A stretch of 64,000 nt of DNA from Polynucleobacter necessarius (GTDB lineage: Bacteria; Pseudomonadota; Gammaproteobacteria; Burkholderiales; Burkholderiaceae): assembly GCF_900095205.1 (NCBI RefSeq), contig NZ_LT606951.1:1364001-1428000 (forward strand), given 5' to 3'. Each line of letters opens with the position of its first letter. Positions within the stretch are counted from its first letter, which is position 1. Under the pieces are notes generated by a model. That model worked only from the letters and a program-made list of their open reading frames with translations, ran no database searches and was not told the DNA's origin. Both the position numbers and the translations under genes were made by a program. Positions 18,062 to 28,245 of the stretch are shown one piece after another.

Positions 18062-18711
18062 TTAAATCATGTCAAAGCCTTGACCCTCGATAGCTAGGAA
18101 TTCTCTAGTGTGAGCGGCTACAGGACTATATAAATGCATCTCCGGAATGTCTTCTATTGCATCGCACAATTCATCGTACCAAGAGCGGATATGCTCATTG
18201 AAAAAAACCCTTTGATTTGTAAGGGTTGAAACTTCTACATCATCACCGGCAATGAGGTAGCGCATCACTTCGCACAGCGCTAAAATATGATCTTCAGTTT
18301 CAGTCACTTCTTCTGCGGCTTCCAACCCGAATTCTTCCAAAGCTTTGCGAATATTCACCAATGGCTTTTCATTTAAATGGCCAGCCATATAGAAGGAGCC
18401 ATTTAGCACGACGTTCGGCTTCCCAACGCTAATGAAATTCAAATCAAATTCATCATGCCAAGCCTTGGCCGGGTTATTTTTTGCTACTTCCGCCACGTCT
18501 ATCCAAACTTTAGCCAAAGGTGCTTCATCTGCAGCGTCATGCTAATCAGCGGTGGCGGCAATTTGATCTAGCAACTCTTGATCAGGCGACATCTGAAAAA
18601 ACGGGCAATCAAACCATATAAATCTGCTCTTGCGAGATCTTCGGGCAAGCCCACATCACCCACTTCTGTAGATGGCCTGTCTTTCAATACTTCTTTTGCA
18701 TTTTCACTCAT
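18062..18711 (-). pseudogene. TorD/NarJ-type molybdoenzyme chaperone, two lesions
   Basis: An all-helical chaperone of the TorD family that binds the signal peptide of a molybdoenzyme and supervises cofactor loading. Start at 18711 reads MSENAKEVLKDRPS; ARADLYGLIARFF is the family's N-terminal helix. One T is missing from the run complementary to A6 at 18596-18601. An in-frame TAG at 18542-18544 follows AATAD. The rest is open: LNFISVGKPNVVLNGSFYMAG carries the signature of the fold. It overlaps the end of the ferredoxin-like gene by 8 bases, so both were translated together. Its presumed client is the neighbouring FdhA. Confidence 0.75.
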
Positions 18712-20795
18712 GATTCTTTTTCACCATATCTACTACGCGACAATCACTACACATCTTCAATCGATCCATTGCGGCCCCAGCAAAAGCGCCGTGCGCACCT
18801 AGCTTAGTGAGCATCAAGTTAACCATCTTGAGTGTTCCAAAGACTTTGCCACAGCTAATGCAGTGGAAAGGTTCGGTTTCATTCAATTTCACCCTTTGCT
18901 TACGTTGCTCTACTGTCTGCAAACGAGGGGTAAGTGTTAATGCTTTTTCTAGGCAAGTTTGAACACAGAGGCCGCATTGAACACACTGTTTTTCAATAAA
19001 GGACAGTATGGGCTCATCGGGATTATCTAAAAGCGCGCCCTCTGGGCAACCACTGACACACGACATACACAAGGTGCAAGCATCTTTATTAATTGCTAAC
19101 CCACCAATTAAGGAAGATTTTGGTAGCGCAACTCCAGCTTCAGGCAAAGGTGTCTTGGCCTGTTTTTGCAAATACTCTAAAACAGCTTCTAGCGTTTCGC
19201 GCTTTTGGTTCGATAAACCAATACTTGCGGGAGTGCAAAATAGGACTCAATGAGCCGCGCTGACGTAAAGCTCCCATTGCTTTTGAAACCGTAGATAAAT
19301 CATCGGTAGCGCTTGCCAGTATCAAATGAATGCGCTCGTCAAAACCATAAGCCTTCAGAATGCTATTGGCTAATTCTGCTTGCTCTTCCAATGCAGCTCG
19401 GTATGCGGGATCTTCATCACCGCTCAATAAGAGCGTGACCTCAGCAAAACCGTAGCTAAGAGCACCGAACCATAAATCTAGACCAGTTGAAGTAATGTGC
19501 TCTATTCCGTAAGGAATCACAAAAGCAGGAAGCCCCTCAAATTGCTTGGGCATGATATGGGCAGATCGGCCGAGCCCATCAATCATTTGTGAGCCTGCTT
19601 TTAAGGTATGCAATAGCAAGCTGGGTGCCATTGCTTGATTTATTTTTTTAGCCTCTGCAGTAAATACACTTGCGAGCATTTTTAACTCTTTACCCTGATG
19701 AGCAACGCTCGGATAATTGTAGCGCATTGCACCAGATGGACTTGTGGTGGCACAAGCTCCGCAACCCATGCAGAGATTTGGATTTACTTCGACAGTACCT
19801 TGACCATTTTTGAAAATAGATCCGATAGCACCAGTTGAGCAAACATCTATACAAGCATTGCACCCAACTTTGCCATTGCGACCGTACGCACAAATTTTCT
19901 CGTTATAGACAAAATATTTTGGCTTCTCAAACTCACCCACCATCTAACTGATTAGTCGCCAATGCCTGATCCAAGGGATCAGTTCCTGGCGCAAAGTAAC
20001 CTTGGGGAGTTTGACTCATACGCATTTTGGGATCAGCACGCAAATCTAGAATCAGATCAAAGTCAGAACTACGTTCACGCTCTTTTCGATCAAAAGAAAT
20101 AGCTCCTATGCTGGCACAAGCAGTAACGCAAGCGCGATGGGATTTGCATTTATCGAGGTCAATCTGAAAAGATAAATTGATAGCATTTTCTGAGCAAACT
20201 TCTACACATGCCCCACATCGCGCACACATCTCGGGATCTATCGGATTTTGTAAATCCCAATTAACCGAAAAATTACCTAGATAGCCATCAAGCTTTGTGA
20301 CAACTCCGGTAAAAATAGGATAACTTCGATTCAACGGCAGATCGCCAGGTTCCCGTACATAAAACAGAAACATTTAAAGACTGACTCAATTTCTCAGCCC
20401 AAGGAGTGGCTTGAGAGCCTGCGCCGATAATTAATAGTCTGCCCTGGCTTTCCATAGCTCACCACAGGAACGGGTTCCGCTTCAGGCATGTCAGCTAATG
20501 CCAACAAGGCAGCAATTTTTGGTCCCGATAGAGCTGCTTCTTGAGTCCAACCAGCAACTTCACGAATATTGACAAAACGCAATGGGGCTATTAGCGGCTT
20601 CTCCGCTTTATCGGCTAACTCACTGAAGAGGGCTCCCTCTTGCGTACAGGCAATCACCAAGGATTCGGAGCCATCAAGGGCTTTTAAAAATGAGCCGACC
20701 TCTTGTCTACATAAAGACTGATGGATGGGCACTCCCATCGCTTTTGCATCCAAAGGCATCGTGCCATTGCAGTTGCAAATTAATTTTTGACTCAT
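18704..20795 (-). pseudogene. Multi-[4Fe-4S] ferredoxin-like protein of the fdh cluster, five or more frameshifts
   Basis: About 697 codons long, as normal for the relatives found beside formate dehydrogenase genes in betaproteobacteria. Ferredoxin-type motifs include CARCGACVEVCSENAIN, CMGCGACATTSPSGAM (with CATTSP, where CATVCP is expected), CTLCMSCVSGCPEGAL and CVQCGLCVQTCLEKAL; the C-terminus has CISC and CSDC pairs. Shifts lie near 20440, 20372, 19940, 19255 and 19220; the last two flank ESYFALP / ASIGLSNQKRE. It probably passed electrons to or from the formate dehydrogenase; whether it makes a reverse-electron-flow partner is unknown. The stop overlaps the torD-like start. Confidence 0.75.
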
Positions 20796-20806
20796 GCGCT
20801 ATCTTC

Positions 20807-21374
20807 TTAAGCTTTTTTCTGTTCGGGCTCTATTGGTAATACATTGGGCACTTCATCCAACTGAGTAGAAGGTTTTTGCTGTGTGGATGTTAAAGCACTT
20901 TGGCTTTGTAACTCTTCTGAGTTGCTTTCTGCTTGAAGACCTAGCTCTTGGCTTTCGGTCTGCCCAGAATCCGGAGATACCAGATCGGCAGACTTATGGA
21001 ACAGATTCAACATATCACTCTGCACCATTCTCTCCAGCATACCCGGTGGGAGCGGATCAGGCTTGCTGTAGTCATCAATATAGATATCTAAGCCGTCCAT
21101 GATATTGAAATGAGGATCAGTAAACATCTTCTTGAGTACAGCCTGCTGAACAGCCGGATCTACATCTGGCTTCATAAAAGCTGAAAAGTCTGGATCAAAG
21201 CGATCGATTAGCTACATCTTCCAAAGTAGGTAGTGGTGGCGCCTCCTCTGCAGCCTTCTCAGTAGGAAGATCTTGCACAGACTCTTTTAAGGGTCTCTAT
21301 TTTTTCTCTTGAGGACCGTCAACCTCTAACCCAGATTTGCGCCTAGACCAACGACCTAAAAATCCATCAGCCAT
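20807..21374 (-). pseudogene. DUF3306 protein, nonsense plus frameshift
   Basis: The N-terminus FLGRWSRRKSGLEV is the hallmark of the DUF3306 family. An in-frame TAG at 21297-21299 follows QEKK, and a shift near 21210 separates LPTLEDVA from DRFDPDFSAFMKPDVD. The rest (DPHFNIMDGLDIYIDDY) is open to the stop at 20807. DUF3306 genes almost always accompany DUF3305 and the Fe-S protein in formate dehydrogenase clusters; the function is unknown. The ATG overlaps the DUF3305 stop (TAATG). Confidence 0.7.
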
Positions 21375-21908
21375 TATTCCTCCATGGGGCGCTCAGCACC
21401 TTTAAATGAAGCGGGCTTATGACGTTTTTTTGGCTCTGGATGATAGTGCTCGTTTGCGTACTCTTGTAACCAAGTTGCATGCTGCTCACTCATAGGGATA
21501 GTGTCTACTGACTCCCCGCCATCCAGCAAGCGAGCAGCTTCGTTGTAACTGACACAAATACGATGCGGTACTGCAAATGAGGTCTCTGACTTTGCCAAGT
21601 CAATGGATTGCTCATCTATATAGCGCTCTACATCTTCTTCTAGGCGCCACATGACAAACCAACTCGGAGTGGTCGCAGATACATTGAGGTAGTAACCTTC
21701 AGCCTCATCAGGAAAGAGGTCTAACTCATAACCTGTAAATAGCCAAGACTCCCCCTCCGCATCGCGCCCCCAAGAATTGGCCCGCAATGGAATTACTTGG
21801 ATTGTTATTGAATTGCCCAAAATCAGGCAATACCTCCTGAGGCACCCAGCGGCATGAGACCCACGGGTTGTCAATATTTTGTTTACGCATCAATACTGCA
21901 AAACGCAT
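21374..21908 (-). pseudogene. DUF3305 protein, one frameshift
   Basis: A protein of the formate dehydrogenase cluster, function unknown. Start at 21908: RFAVLMRKQNIDNPWVSCRW, then PQEVLPDFGQF. A frameshift near 21800 leads into VIPLRANSWGRDAEGESWLF and YELDLFPDEAEGYYLNVSA, continuing to EVERYID-like repeats and a Lys/Pro-rich end. The combined length of about 178 codons is normal. It is 7 bases from the apbC stop, so apbC may lie in the same transcript. Confidence 0.7.
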
Positions 21909-21914
21909 AAGTCC

Positions 21915-23003
21915 TCAGGTGTTTTGAACCACAATGTTCGGAAATTTACTGCTCATATCTTTAGATAGAGTAGCAACACGAATGGCAACCTGTCTAGCAA
22001 TACCTTTATAAATGGCGCTGATTGCTCCATCAGGATCTGCTACTACAGTGGGACGCCCCGCATCAGCCTGCTCTCGAATAGAAAGATTCAGCGGCAAAGA
22101 CCCCAAGAAATCAACCCCGTATTCTTTACACATTTTTTCGCCACCACCAGCGCCAAATACATGCTCTTCATGGCCGCACTTAGTACAAACATACGTACTC
22201 ATGTTTTCAATGATTCCGATGATAGGCACCCCTACCTTCTCAAACATCTTCAGACCCTTACGGGCATCTAACAATGCAATGTCCTGAGGAGTAGTCACAA
22301 TCACAGAACCGGTAACGGGAGCCTTTTGCGCCAAGGTCAATTGAATATCCCCCGTACCAGGAGGCATATCGACAATTAAATAATCCAAATCGCGCCAACG
22401 AGTTTGTCTTAATAGTTGCTCCAAGGCAGAAGTCACCATAGGGCCGCGCCAGACCATAGGTGCATCATCATCAATCAGAAAACCAATTGAGCTTGCTTGC
22501 AAGCCGTAAGCCTCCATAGGCTCGATCGTATTTTCTTCAATAGAGTCTGGCCTTCCAGTGATACCCAACATCATAGGTTGGCTTGGTCCATAAATATCGG
22601 CATCCAAAATTCCTACCTGTGCGCCCTCAGCTGCAAGAGCCAGCGCCAAGTTCACAGCAGTGGTCGACTTGCCAACTCCACCCTTACCGCTAGCAACCGC
22701 AATAATATTTTTTACGCCAGGCAACAACTTGACGCCACGTTGAACTGCATGCGCAACGATGTGACTAGAAACATTAACACTGACATTTTTTACGCCAGGC
22801 AATTCGCGCAAAGCAGCAATGACTGACTTGCGAATAGAGCCAAATTGACTTTTAGCTGGATAACCTAAGATGATATCTAAGGAAATATCACCATCTTCAA
22901 CGCGGAGATTTCTCACGTTTTTAGCAGCTACATAATCAATCTTTGTATTAGAGTCGACTAAGTTTTTTAAAGTCGCCTGCACTAACTCTGGGGTAACTGA
23001 CAC
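21915..23003 (-). CDS. apbC: Fe-S cluster carrier ATPase, Mrp/NBP35 family
   Basis: The 362-residue protein is open. It binds and transfers [4Fe-4S] clusters to apo-enzymes using ATP. The N-terminal MIP18-like (DUF59) domain lies in residues 1-85. The deviant Walker A reads GKGGVGKST (residues 106-114), the D-loop VGILDADIYGPSQP follows, and a CTKC pair near residue 275 is the cluster site. It lies just upstream of the formate dehydrogenase accessory genes. Mrp proteins serve many enzymes, including complex I, which explains why it stays intact while the Fe-S enzyme cluster next to it decays. Confidence 0.9.
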   Translation of the reverse strand: MSVTPELVQATLKNLVDSNTKIDYVAAKNVRNLRVEDGDISLDIILGYPAKSQFGSIRKSVIAALRELPGVKNVSVNVSSHIVAHAVQRGVKLLPGVKNIIAVASGKGGVGKSTTAVNLALALAAEGAQVGILDADIYGPSQPMMLGITGRPDSIEENTIEPMEAYGLQASSIGFLIDDDAPMVWRGPMVTSALEQLLRQTRWRDLDYLIVDMPPGTGDIQLTLAQKAPVTGSVIVTTPQDIALLDARKGLKMFEKVGVPIIGIIENMSTYVCTKCGHEEHVFGAGGGEKMCKEYGVDFLGSLPLNLSIREQADAGRPTVVADPDGAISAIYKGIARQVAIRVATLSKDMSSKFPNIVVQNT

Positions 23004-23133
23004 TACTTTCTCCTATTAATGTATCCACCTAGAATGTGTCTCTAGATATTTAGCACTTTCTTAATTAGCGCTAGCTTACTCGTAGCCGGGAATATTTGCT
23101 GAAAGTGATTAGCTTCAGCAGGCATCTAATGCC

Positions 23134-24144
23134 TTAAAAAATCAGCAAGCTTAGATAATAGACAGCCATTGACATTAAGGCAGTCGCTGGAATAGTGAAG
23201 ATCCATGCCCAAACAATGTTTCCAGCAACCCCCCAGCGGACTGCGCTAGCTCTTTGTGTTGAGCCTACGCCAACAATAGCCCCAGTAATTGTATGGGTAG
23301 TGGAAACAGGCACACCTAAAGCGGTAGCAGCAAATAAGGTAATCGCCCCGCCTGTCTCAGCACAGAAACCGCCGACTGGCTTCAATTTTGTAAGCTTCTG
23401 ACCCATAGTTTTCACTATGCGCCAACCACCAAACATCGTACCCATCGCAATCGCGATGTAACAACAAATAATGGTCCAAGTTGGTGGCATCTTTGAGCTA
23501 GCCTCTGCGTACCCAGTAATAATAAGCAACAGCCAAATAATGCCAATTGTCTTTTGTGCGTCATTACCACCATGACCCAAGCTATATGCACTCGCAGATA
23601 GCAGTTGAAGACGGCGGAACCAACGATCGGTTTTGGCCAGGTTTGCGTTTCTACATACCCAAGCAACCAGTAGCATCATTAAAGAACCAAGCAGGAAGCC
23701 AACAAACGGTGAGATAAAAATAAAAGAAACTGTCTTGAGGATTGCTGACCAGACCAAGCCATCAACACCAGCCTTAGGTAGTGCAGCACCAACTAAGCCG
23801 CCGAACAACGCATGTGAAGAACTTGATGGAATTCCGTAATACCAAGTAATTACATTCCAAATAATTGCGCCTACTAAAGCACCGAGGATCACGTGCAAAT
23901 CCACTGCAGCTGGATGAACAATTCCCTTACCAACTGTGGCAGCTACGCTTAAATGGAAAATAAAAATAGCTAGAAAATTAAAGAAGGCTGCAAATACAAC
24001 TGCCTGCTGTGGCTTGAGTACGCCAGTCGATACTACCGTTGCAATAGAGTTAGCAGCATCATGAAAGCCATTCATGAAATCGAATGCAAGGGCTAGCACT
24101 ACCAAAAGCGCAACAACCCAAAAAGCTACTTCTGTCGCTGGCAA
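23134..24144 (-). CDS. Inorganic phosphate transporter, PiT family
   Basis: The 336-residue membrane protein is open. It imports phosphate (as metal phosphate) with protons. PiT signatures are FDFMNGFHDAANSIATVVST near residue 22 and GHGGNDAQKTIGI near residue 195, the two repeats of the transport domain, and GAIVGVG near the end. It has about ten hydrophobic segments. It starts 11 bases after the DUF47 stop, the usual regulator-transporter pair. Confidence 0.9.
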   Translation of the reverse strand: MPATEVAFWVVALLVVLALAFDFMNGFHDAANSIATVVSTGVLKPQQAVVFAAFFNFLAIFIFHLSVAATVGKGIVHPAAVDLHVILGALVGAIIWNVITWYYGIPSSSSHALFGGLVGAALPKAGVDGLVWSAILKTVSFIFISPFVGFLLGSLMMLLVAWVCRNANLAKTDRWFRRLQLLSASAYSLGHGGNDAQKTIGIIWLLLIITGYAEASSKMPPTWTIICCYIAIAMGTMFGGWRIVKTMGQKLTKLKPVGGFCAETGGAITLFAATALGVPVSTTHTITGAIVGVGSTQRASAVRWGVAGNIVWAWIFTIPATALMSMAVYYLSLLIF

Positions 24145-24155
24145 CTTATTTCGCC

Positions 24156-24803
24156 TTAAGAGTTTTCAAGAACGATACCTTCAACCAAATTGGCAACATC
24201 CTCACATTTATCGGTAACTTCCTCGAGTAACTCATAGATGCACTGGCACTTAATCAGCTCACGCACTTCGATATCTTCGCGGAATAGCTTTGTAATCGCC
24301 GTAGAAAGCAGACGATCCGCTCCAGACTCCAAATGATCAATCTCGTCACAGGTCTTTAAAGCAGCTTTGGCTACCTCTGGATCAGAGATGTCTTTTAACG
24401 TGGCAACCGCATTTCTCATTCCAATACAACACTGGTTGCAGAGCTCTGCCATTTGCAACATCTCAGGCGTCATTCTCTTTACATCATACAAATGCATTGC
24501 TTCTGTACCATTTTGCAGCAGGTCTGCTACATCATCCATCGTATTAATCAGTGAAAAAATTTGGTCTCTATCGATCGGGGTGATGAAAGTTTTATGCAAA
24601 CGACGATGCACTTCTTTCACAACATCATCACAAGCATGTTCTGCTTTATCTACCTCTTGAGTGTATTTGGCACGCAATGCTTCATCGCCGTAGTACTCAA
24701 CAAATTTTAAAAAAGATTCGGATGCGGAAACAATATTGTTGGCGTGCTCATTGAAAAGCTCGAAGAAATTACCATCGTGAGGCATTAACTTACTGAAGAA
24801 CAT
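24156..24803 (-). CDS. DUF47/PhoU-like protein paired with the phosphate transporter
   Basis: The 215-residue protein is all helical and open. DUF47 (TIGR00153) proteins resemble PhoU and sit beside PiT transporters; they probably hold the transporter in check or bind metals. The sequence contains KAEHACDDVVKEVHRRLHK and a DHLESGADRLL helix with Asp/Glu clusters, as in PhoU metal sites. It is upstream of pit in the same operon. Confidence 0.85.
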   Translation of the reverse strand: MFFSKLMPHDGNFFELFNEHANNIVSASESFLKFVEYYGDEALRAKYTQEVDKAEHACDDVVKEVHRRLHKTFITPIDRDQIFSLINTMDDVADLLQNGTEAMHLYDVKRMTPEMLQMAELCNQCCIGMRNAVATLKDISDPEVAKAALKTCDEIDHLESGADRLLSTAITKLFREDIEVRELIKCQCIYELLEEVTDKCEDVANLVEGIVLENS

Positions 24804-24868
24804 AAATCACGATCCTTTGAGGACAAAAATGCTAGTTTTATTAGATTTGCGGTAATTCTAATCAATTG

Positions 24869-25063
24869 CTATTGAAGAACAGGAAAGCCAGCATCTGTGA
24901 TGAGCTGACTTACCTGTTCCGCAGATAAGCTCGTCTCTAGATTGATGATCTGAGTCTCCAAATCTGCCTACACCGTTGCTTGCGGATCCTCAGCCTGTAT
25001 TGCTCGGGTAACGGCATTTATGCAGCCACCACAAGTCATTCCGGATACTTTTAGAGTCAGCAT
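24869..25063 (-). pseudogene. Copper chaperone-like HMA protein, one nonsense codon
   Basis: A 64-residue heavy-metal-associated domain protein, divergently placed to the copper ATPase. Start at 25063: LTLKVSGMTCGGCINAV carries the metal-binding MTCxxC, with both Cys. A TAG at 24968-24970 (ATV*ADLE) interrupts it; the sequence downstream is normal and ends ITDAGFPVLQ. A one-base change in the codon before Ala is the simplest explanation. As it stands, only the first 31 residues, without the third and fourth strands, could be made. Confidence 0.75.
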
Positions 25064-25114
25064 ATTGGCCTTTTTGATGTAAGTATGGCTTTCATGGAGT
25101 AGATTATCTTCTAT

Positions 25115-27385
25115 ATGAGCCTTCAAAAAGATATGAATTCCGAGCTATTTACTCTAGATATCGGCGGCATGACCTGCGCATCTTGTGTGGGCAGAGTTGA
25201 GAAGGCTTTGGACAAAATCCCTGGGGTAGAGGCAGCAAGCGTCAATTTAGCCACTGAACAAGCAAAAATACGCCTGAACCCCCATTCTGGGACCAAAATT
25301 GATGAAATCATCGCCATAGTGCAAAAGACGGGGTATGAAGCCAAAGTCAGCGCTCCACATGGCATACCAGAATTAGCCCCCGCAAAATTATTCTGGGGGA
25401 CTGATGGTTTGGGGCATGTGTTACTAGGCCTTGCTCTTTCTGTTCCACTCTTTTTGCCAATGTTCCTCATGCCATTCGGAATCCATTGGGCGCTTGCTCC
25501 AAAGTGGCAACTACTCCTTGCAAGTCCAGTTCAATTTTTTTTAGGATGGCACTTTTATAAAGCTGGCTTCAAATCCCTCATGTCAGTGGTTGGCAATATG
25601 GATTTACTAGTAGCGCTTGGTACCAGCGCTGCCTACGGATTAAGTGTTTACCAAATGTTGGCTTCTGAACATGCCACACATGAGCTGTATTTTGAAGGCT
25701 CTGCAGTGATCATTTGTATGGTCATGCTGGGTAAATGGTTGGAAGCGAGAGCCAAGCAACAAACTAGTGAAGCGCTACGCGCCCTACAGAAACTCTGGCC
25801 TGAGCATGCCAAAGTAATCGATGGAAATTTCATCATCTCTGAAAGCTCACCATTAGATCAATTTCGTGACCTTCCCTTAGATCAAGTTTTCCCCAAAGAC
25901 CGCATCCTCGTCTTGCCAGGTGAACGCATACCGGTAGACGGCATCATTCTGCGTGGCAGTAGCCATGTCGATGAGTCTCTACTGACTGGGGAGAGTGATC
26001 CCGTCAAAAAACATGTCAACGAAAAAGTCATTGGCGGTTCATTGAATGGCGAAGATCTACTGGTGATAGAAGCCCAAGCCGTAGGTGTGGAAAGTGTTCT
26101 TTCAAAAATCATTTCCTTGGTGGAGGATGCTCAAACCCAAAAAGCGCCCATCCAAAAATTGGTTGATCAAGTCAGCGCTATTTTTGTTCCTAGTGTGATT
26201 GTTATAGCAATCATTACTGGAGTGGCCAATTGGTTTTATCTAGGCTCTGCTTCAATTGCCATACTGAGAGCAGTCTCTGTTCTGGTCATTGCTTGCCCTT
26301 GCGCCCTTGGTCTAGCTACACCGGCAGCTATCATGGCAGGAACTGGTGTCGCAGCTCGCTATGGGATATTGATTAAAGACCCTCAGGTATTGGAGCTAGC
26401 ACACCGCTTAAACGTGGTTGCTTTCGATAAAACAGGCACGCTGACGATTGGCAAACCACGATTGCTGGAGGTTGTTTCTTTTGCGAACTCCCATACTGAA
26501 GAAGATATTCTTGCTAGTGCTGCAGGCCTACAACTTGGCAGCGAACATCCTCTTGCAAAAGCACTACTGGAGGCAGCAAAGCAAAAGGGGCTTGAGCCCT
26601 CCATTCCAAGCGAAAGTAAAGCTTTGCCAGGTATTGGCATTAGCGGTAAACCCAACTTTGGCGCTTTTAAGGGTCAAAATCTTACCCTCCAAAGCATTGC
26701 CTCACTAGAAGGTAACCCGCATTACGCTGTGATCTTGAAAAAAGCACAACCGTGTTTTCATGCGGGGCAAACTGTTTCCGTATTAATGAATCATGAAATA
26801 CCTTCAACGCCAATTGCCATCATTACTTTTGGGGACGAACTTAAAGACAGCTCCAAAGAAGCAATATCCTCTTTACACCGTTTAGATATTCGCGCAGTCA
26901 TGCTCTCTGGCGATAATCTTGCCGCTGCTAAACGGGTGGCAAATACGATAGGCATTCATGAAGTATTTGCACAAATTTTGCCAAGCGATAAAGCTGACAT
27001 TATTCGTCAACTCCAACAAAAAGATGGTCAACGTCAATTCGTTGCCATGGTTGGTGACGGTGTAAACGATGCACCAGCATTAGCCACTGCCGATGTGGGG
27101 ATGGCAATGTCAACAGGTACTGATGTCGCAATGCAAGCTGCGGTCATTACCTTAATGCGAGGTGACCCAATCTTGGTAGCGAATGCAATTGATATTTCGA
27201 AGAGAACCTGGCAAAAAATTCAGCAGAATTTGTTCTGGGCATTTATCTTTAACGCCACTGGCATCCCTTTGGCAGCCTTAGGCTACTTATCCCCGATGCT
27301 GGCGGGTAGCGCTATGGCACTATCGAGTTTCTGCGTGCTGAGCAATGCACTCTTACTAAAGCGCTGGCGCCCTTCCCAACACTAG
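25115..27385 (+). CDS. copA: Copper-translocating P-type ATPase
   Basis: The 756-residue P1B ATPase is open and complete. It exports Cu(I) from the cytoplasm. The N-terminal heavy-metal domain has GMTCASC (Cys21, Cys24). The transport motif CPC lies in IACPCALGLATPAAI near residue 394. The phosphorylated Asp is in DKTGTLT near 438, SEHPLAKA is the nucleotide-domain HP motif, and GDGVNDAPAL closes the P domain. Eight membrane helices can be seen. Start at 25115 is 51 bases from the divergent chaperone-like gene; I see no clear MerR-family dyad there. Confidence 0.95.
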   Translation: MSLQKDMNSELFTLDIGGMTCASCVGRVEKALDKIPGVEAASVNLATEQAKIRLNPHSGTKIDEIIAIVQKTGYEAKVSAPHGIPELAPAKLFWGTDGLGHVLLGLALSVPLFLPMFLMPFGIHWALAPKWQLLLASPVQFFLGWHFYKAGFKSLMSVVGNMDLLVALGTSAAYGLSVYQMLASEHATHELYFEGSAVIICMVMLGKWLEARAKQQTSEALRALQKLWPEHAKVIDGNFIISESSPLDQFRDLPLDQVFPKDRILVLPGERIPVDGIILRGSSHVDESLLTGESDPVKKHVNEKVIGGSLNGEDLLVIEAQAVGVESVLSKIISLVEDAQTQKAPIQKLVDQVSAIFVPSVIVIAIITGVANWFYLGSASIAILRAVSVLVIACPCALGLATPAAIMAGTGVAARYGILIKDPQVLELAHRLNVVAFDKTGTLTIGKPRLLEVVSFANSHTEEDILASAAGLQLGSEHPLAKALLEAAKQKGLEPSIPSESKALPGIGISGKPNFGAFKGQNLTLQSIASLEGNPHYAVILKKAQPCFHAGQTVSVLMNHEIPSTPIAIITFGDELKDSSKEAISSLHRLDIRAVMLSGDNLAAAKRVANTIGIHEVFAQILPSDKADIIRQLQQKDGQRQFVAMVGDGVNDAPALATADVGMAMSTGTDVAMQAAVITLMRGDPILVANAIDISKRTWQKIQQNLFWAFIFNATGIPLAALGYLSPMLAGSAMALSSFCVLSNALLLKRWRPSQH

Positions 27386-27399
27386 ACAAGATTGACCTA

Positions 27400-28198
27400 T
27401 TACTTTTGATTCTTGCGAATCAATTCAATATCGCCATAAAAAGCGCGAGTTTCCGATTTGGTATTGTCAGTATCAGTCAGCAATGCAATGCCAATTACTT
27501 CACCAGGAGCTTCTCCATAAGCCCGCTTAAAGTCAGCAGCTAAATCACGTTGATGTTTGTGCCACTGACCCAAATTATCCCAACCAGAATCCACCACAAT
27601 CATCTTGACTCGGGAGGTGTGTATATTAGTAATGATGGTGTCGACGGGAGACTTTCCGGACCAGATATACATTATAATGTGGCATATGGCATTTCTTGAC
27701 CACTGATGAGATTAACCATTTCAAAAGTCATTTTTTCTTTTAAGGGTAATTTTGATTTATTACCGTCGAATGCAACCAAAATACGAAGCGGTGCATCATC
27801 CGTATAATCATCGGCATTAACAGCATTAACAATTGGGGTTATCGCCTTCCACTCCCACTGCAACAGCAAATTGGATGCCTGACGCGGACGCAACTTGACA
27901 GCTAATCCTGAAGCAGATGTTTTGGAATTAGCGCTAAGAACCATTCCACCTTGATAGTTTTCTAGACGATAAACCGTATTCTTTTTAAATGGAACAATGC
28001 GATAAAAGTTCCACCCATTGGGCATGCCTCACATGCAGTCTCGCTCGAGAATTTAGGTAATTTATCCTGAGCCGGCAATTGATCAAGGTTAATAGCTTGA
28101 CCAACTTCGTTTTGTACTGAATCGCTACTGAGACCCGCACACTCGACCAAGAAAAAGGTCACGCTCAAGAATGAATATCGAATGAGTTGTTTCAACAT
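27400..28198 (-). pseudogene. DUF3047 exported protein, two frameshifts
   Basis: DUF3047 family, unknown function. Start at 28198 has a signal-like segment LIRYSFLSVTFFLVECAG whose last Cys could be a lipobox (VECAG). The frame breaks near 28025, where the second ORF restarts at NGWNFYRIVPFKKNTVYRLE, and again near 27672, where WSGKSPVDTIITNIHTSR follows. The C-terminus ends IELIRKNQK at 27400. The three pieces make about 266 codons, normal for the family. The gene ends beside the convergent copA gene. Confidence 0.65.
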
Positions 28199-28245
28199 TA
28201 TTCAATTGTCCCAAAGAATGGTCGGCATGAGTCTAAAATCAGGCT

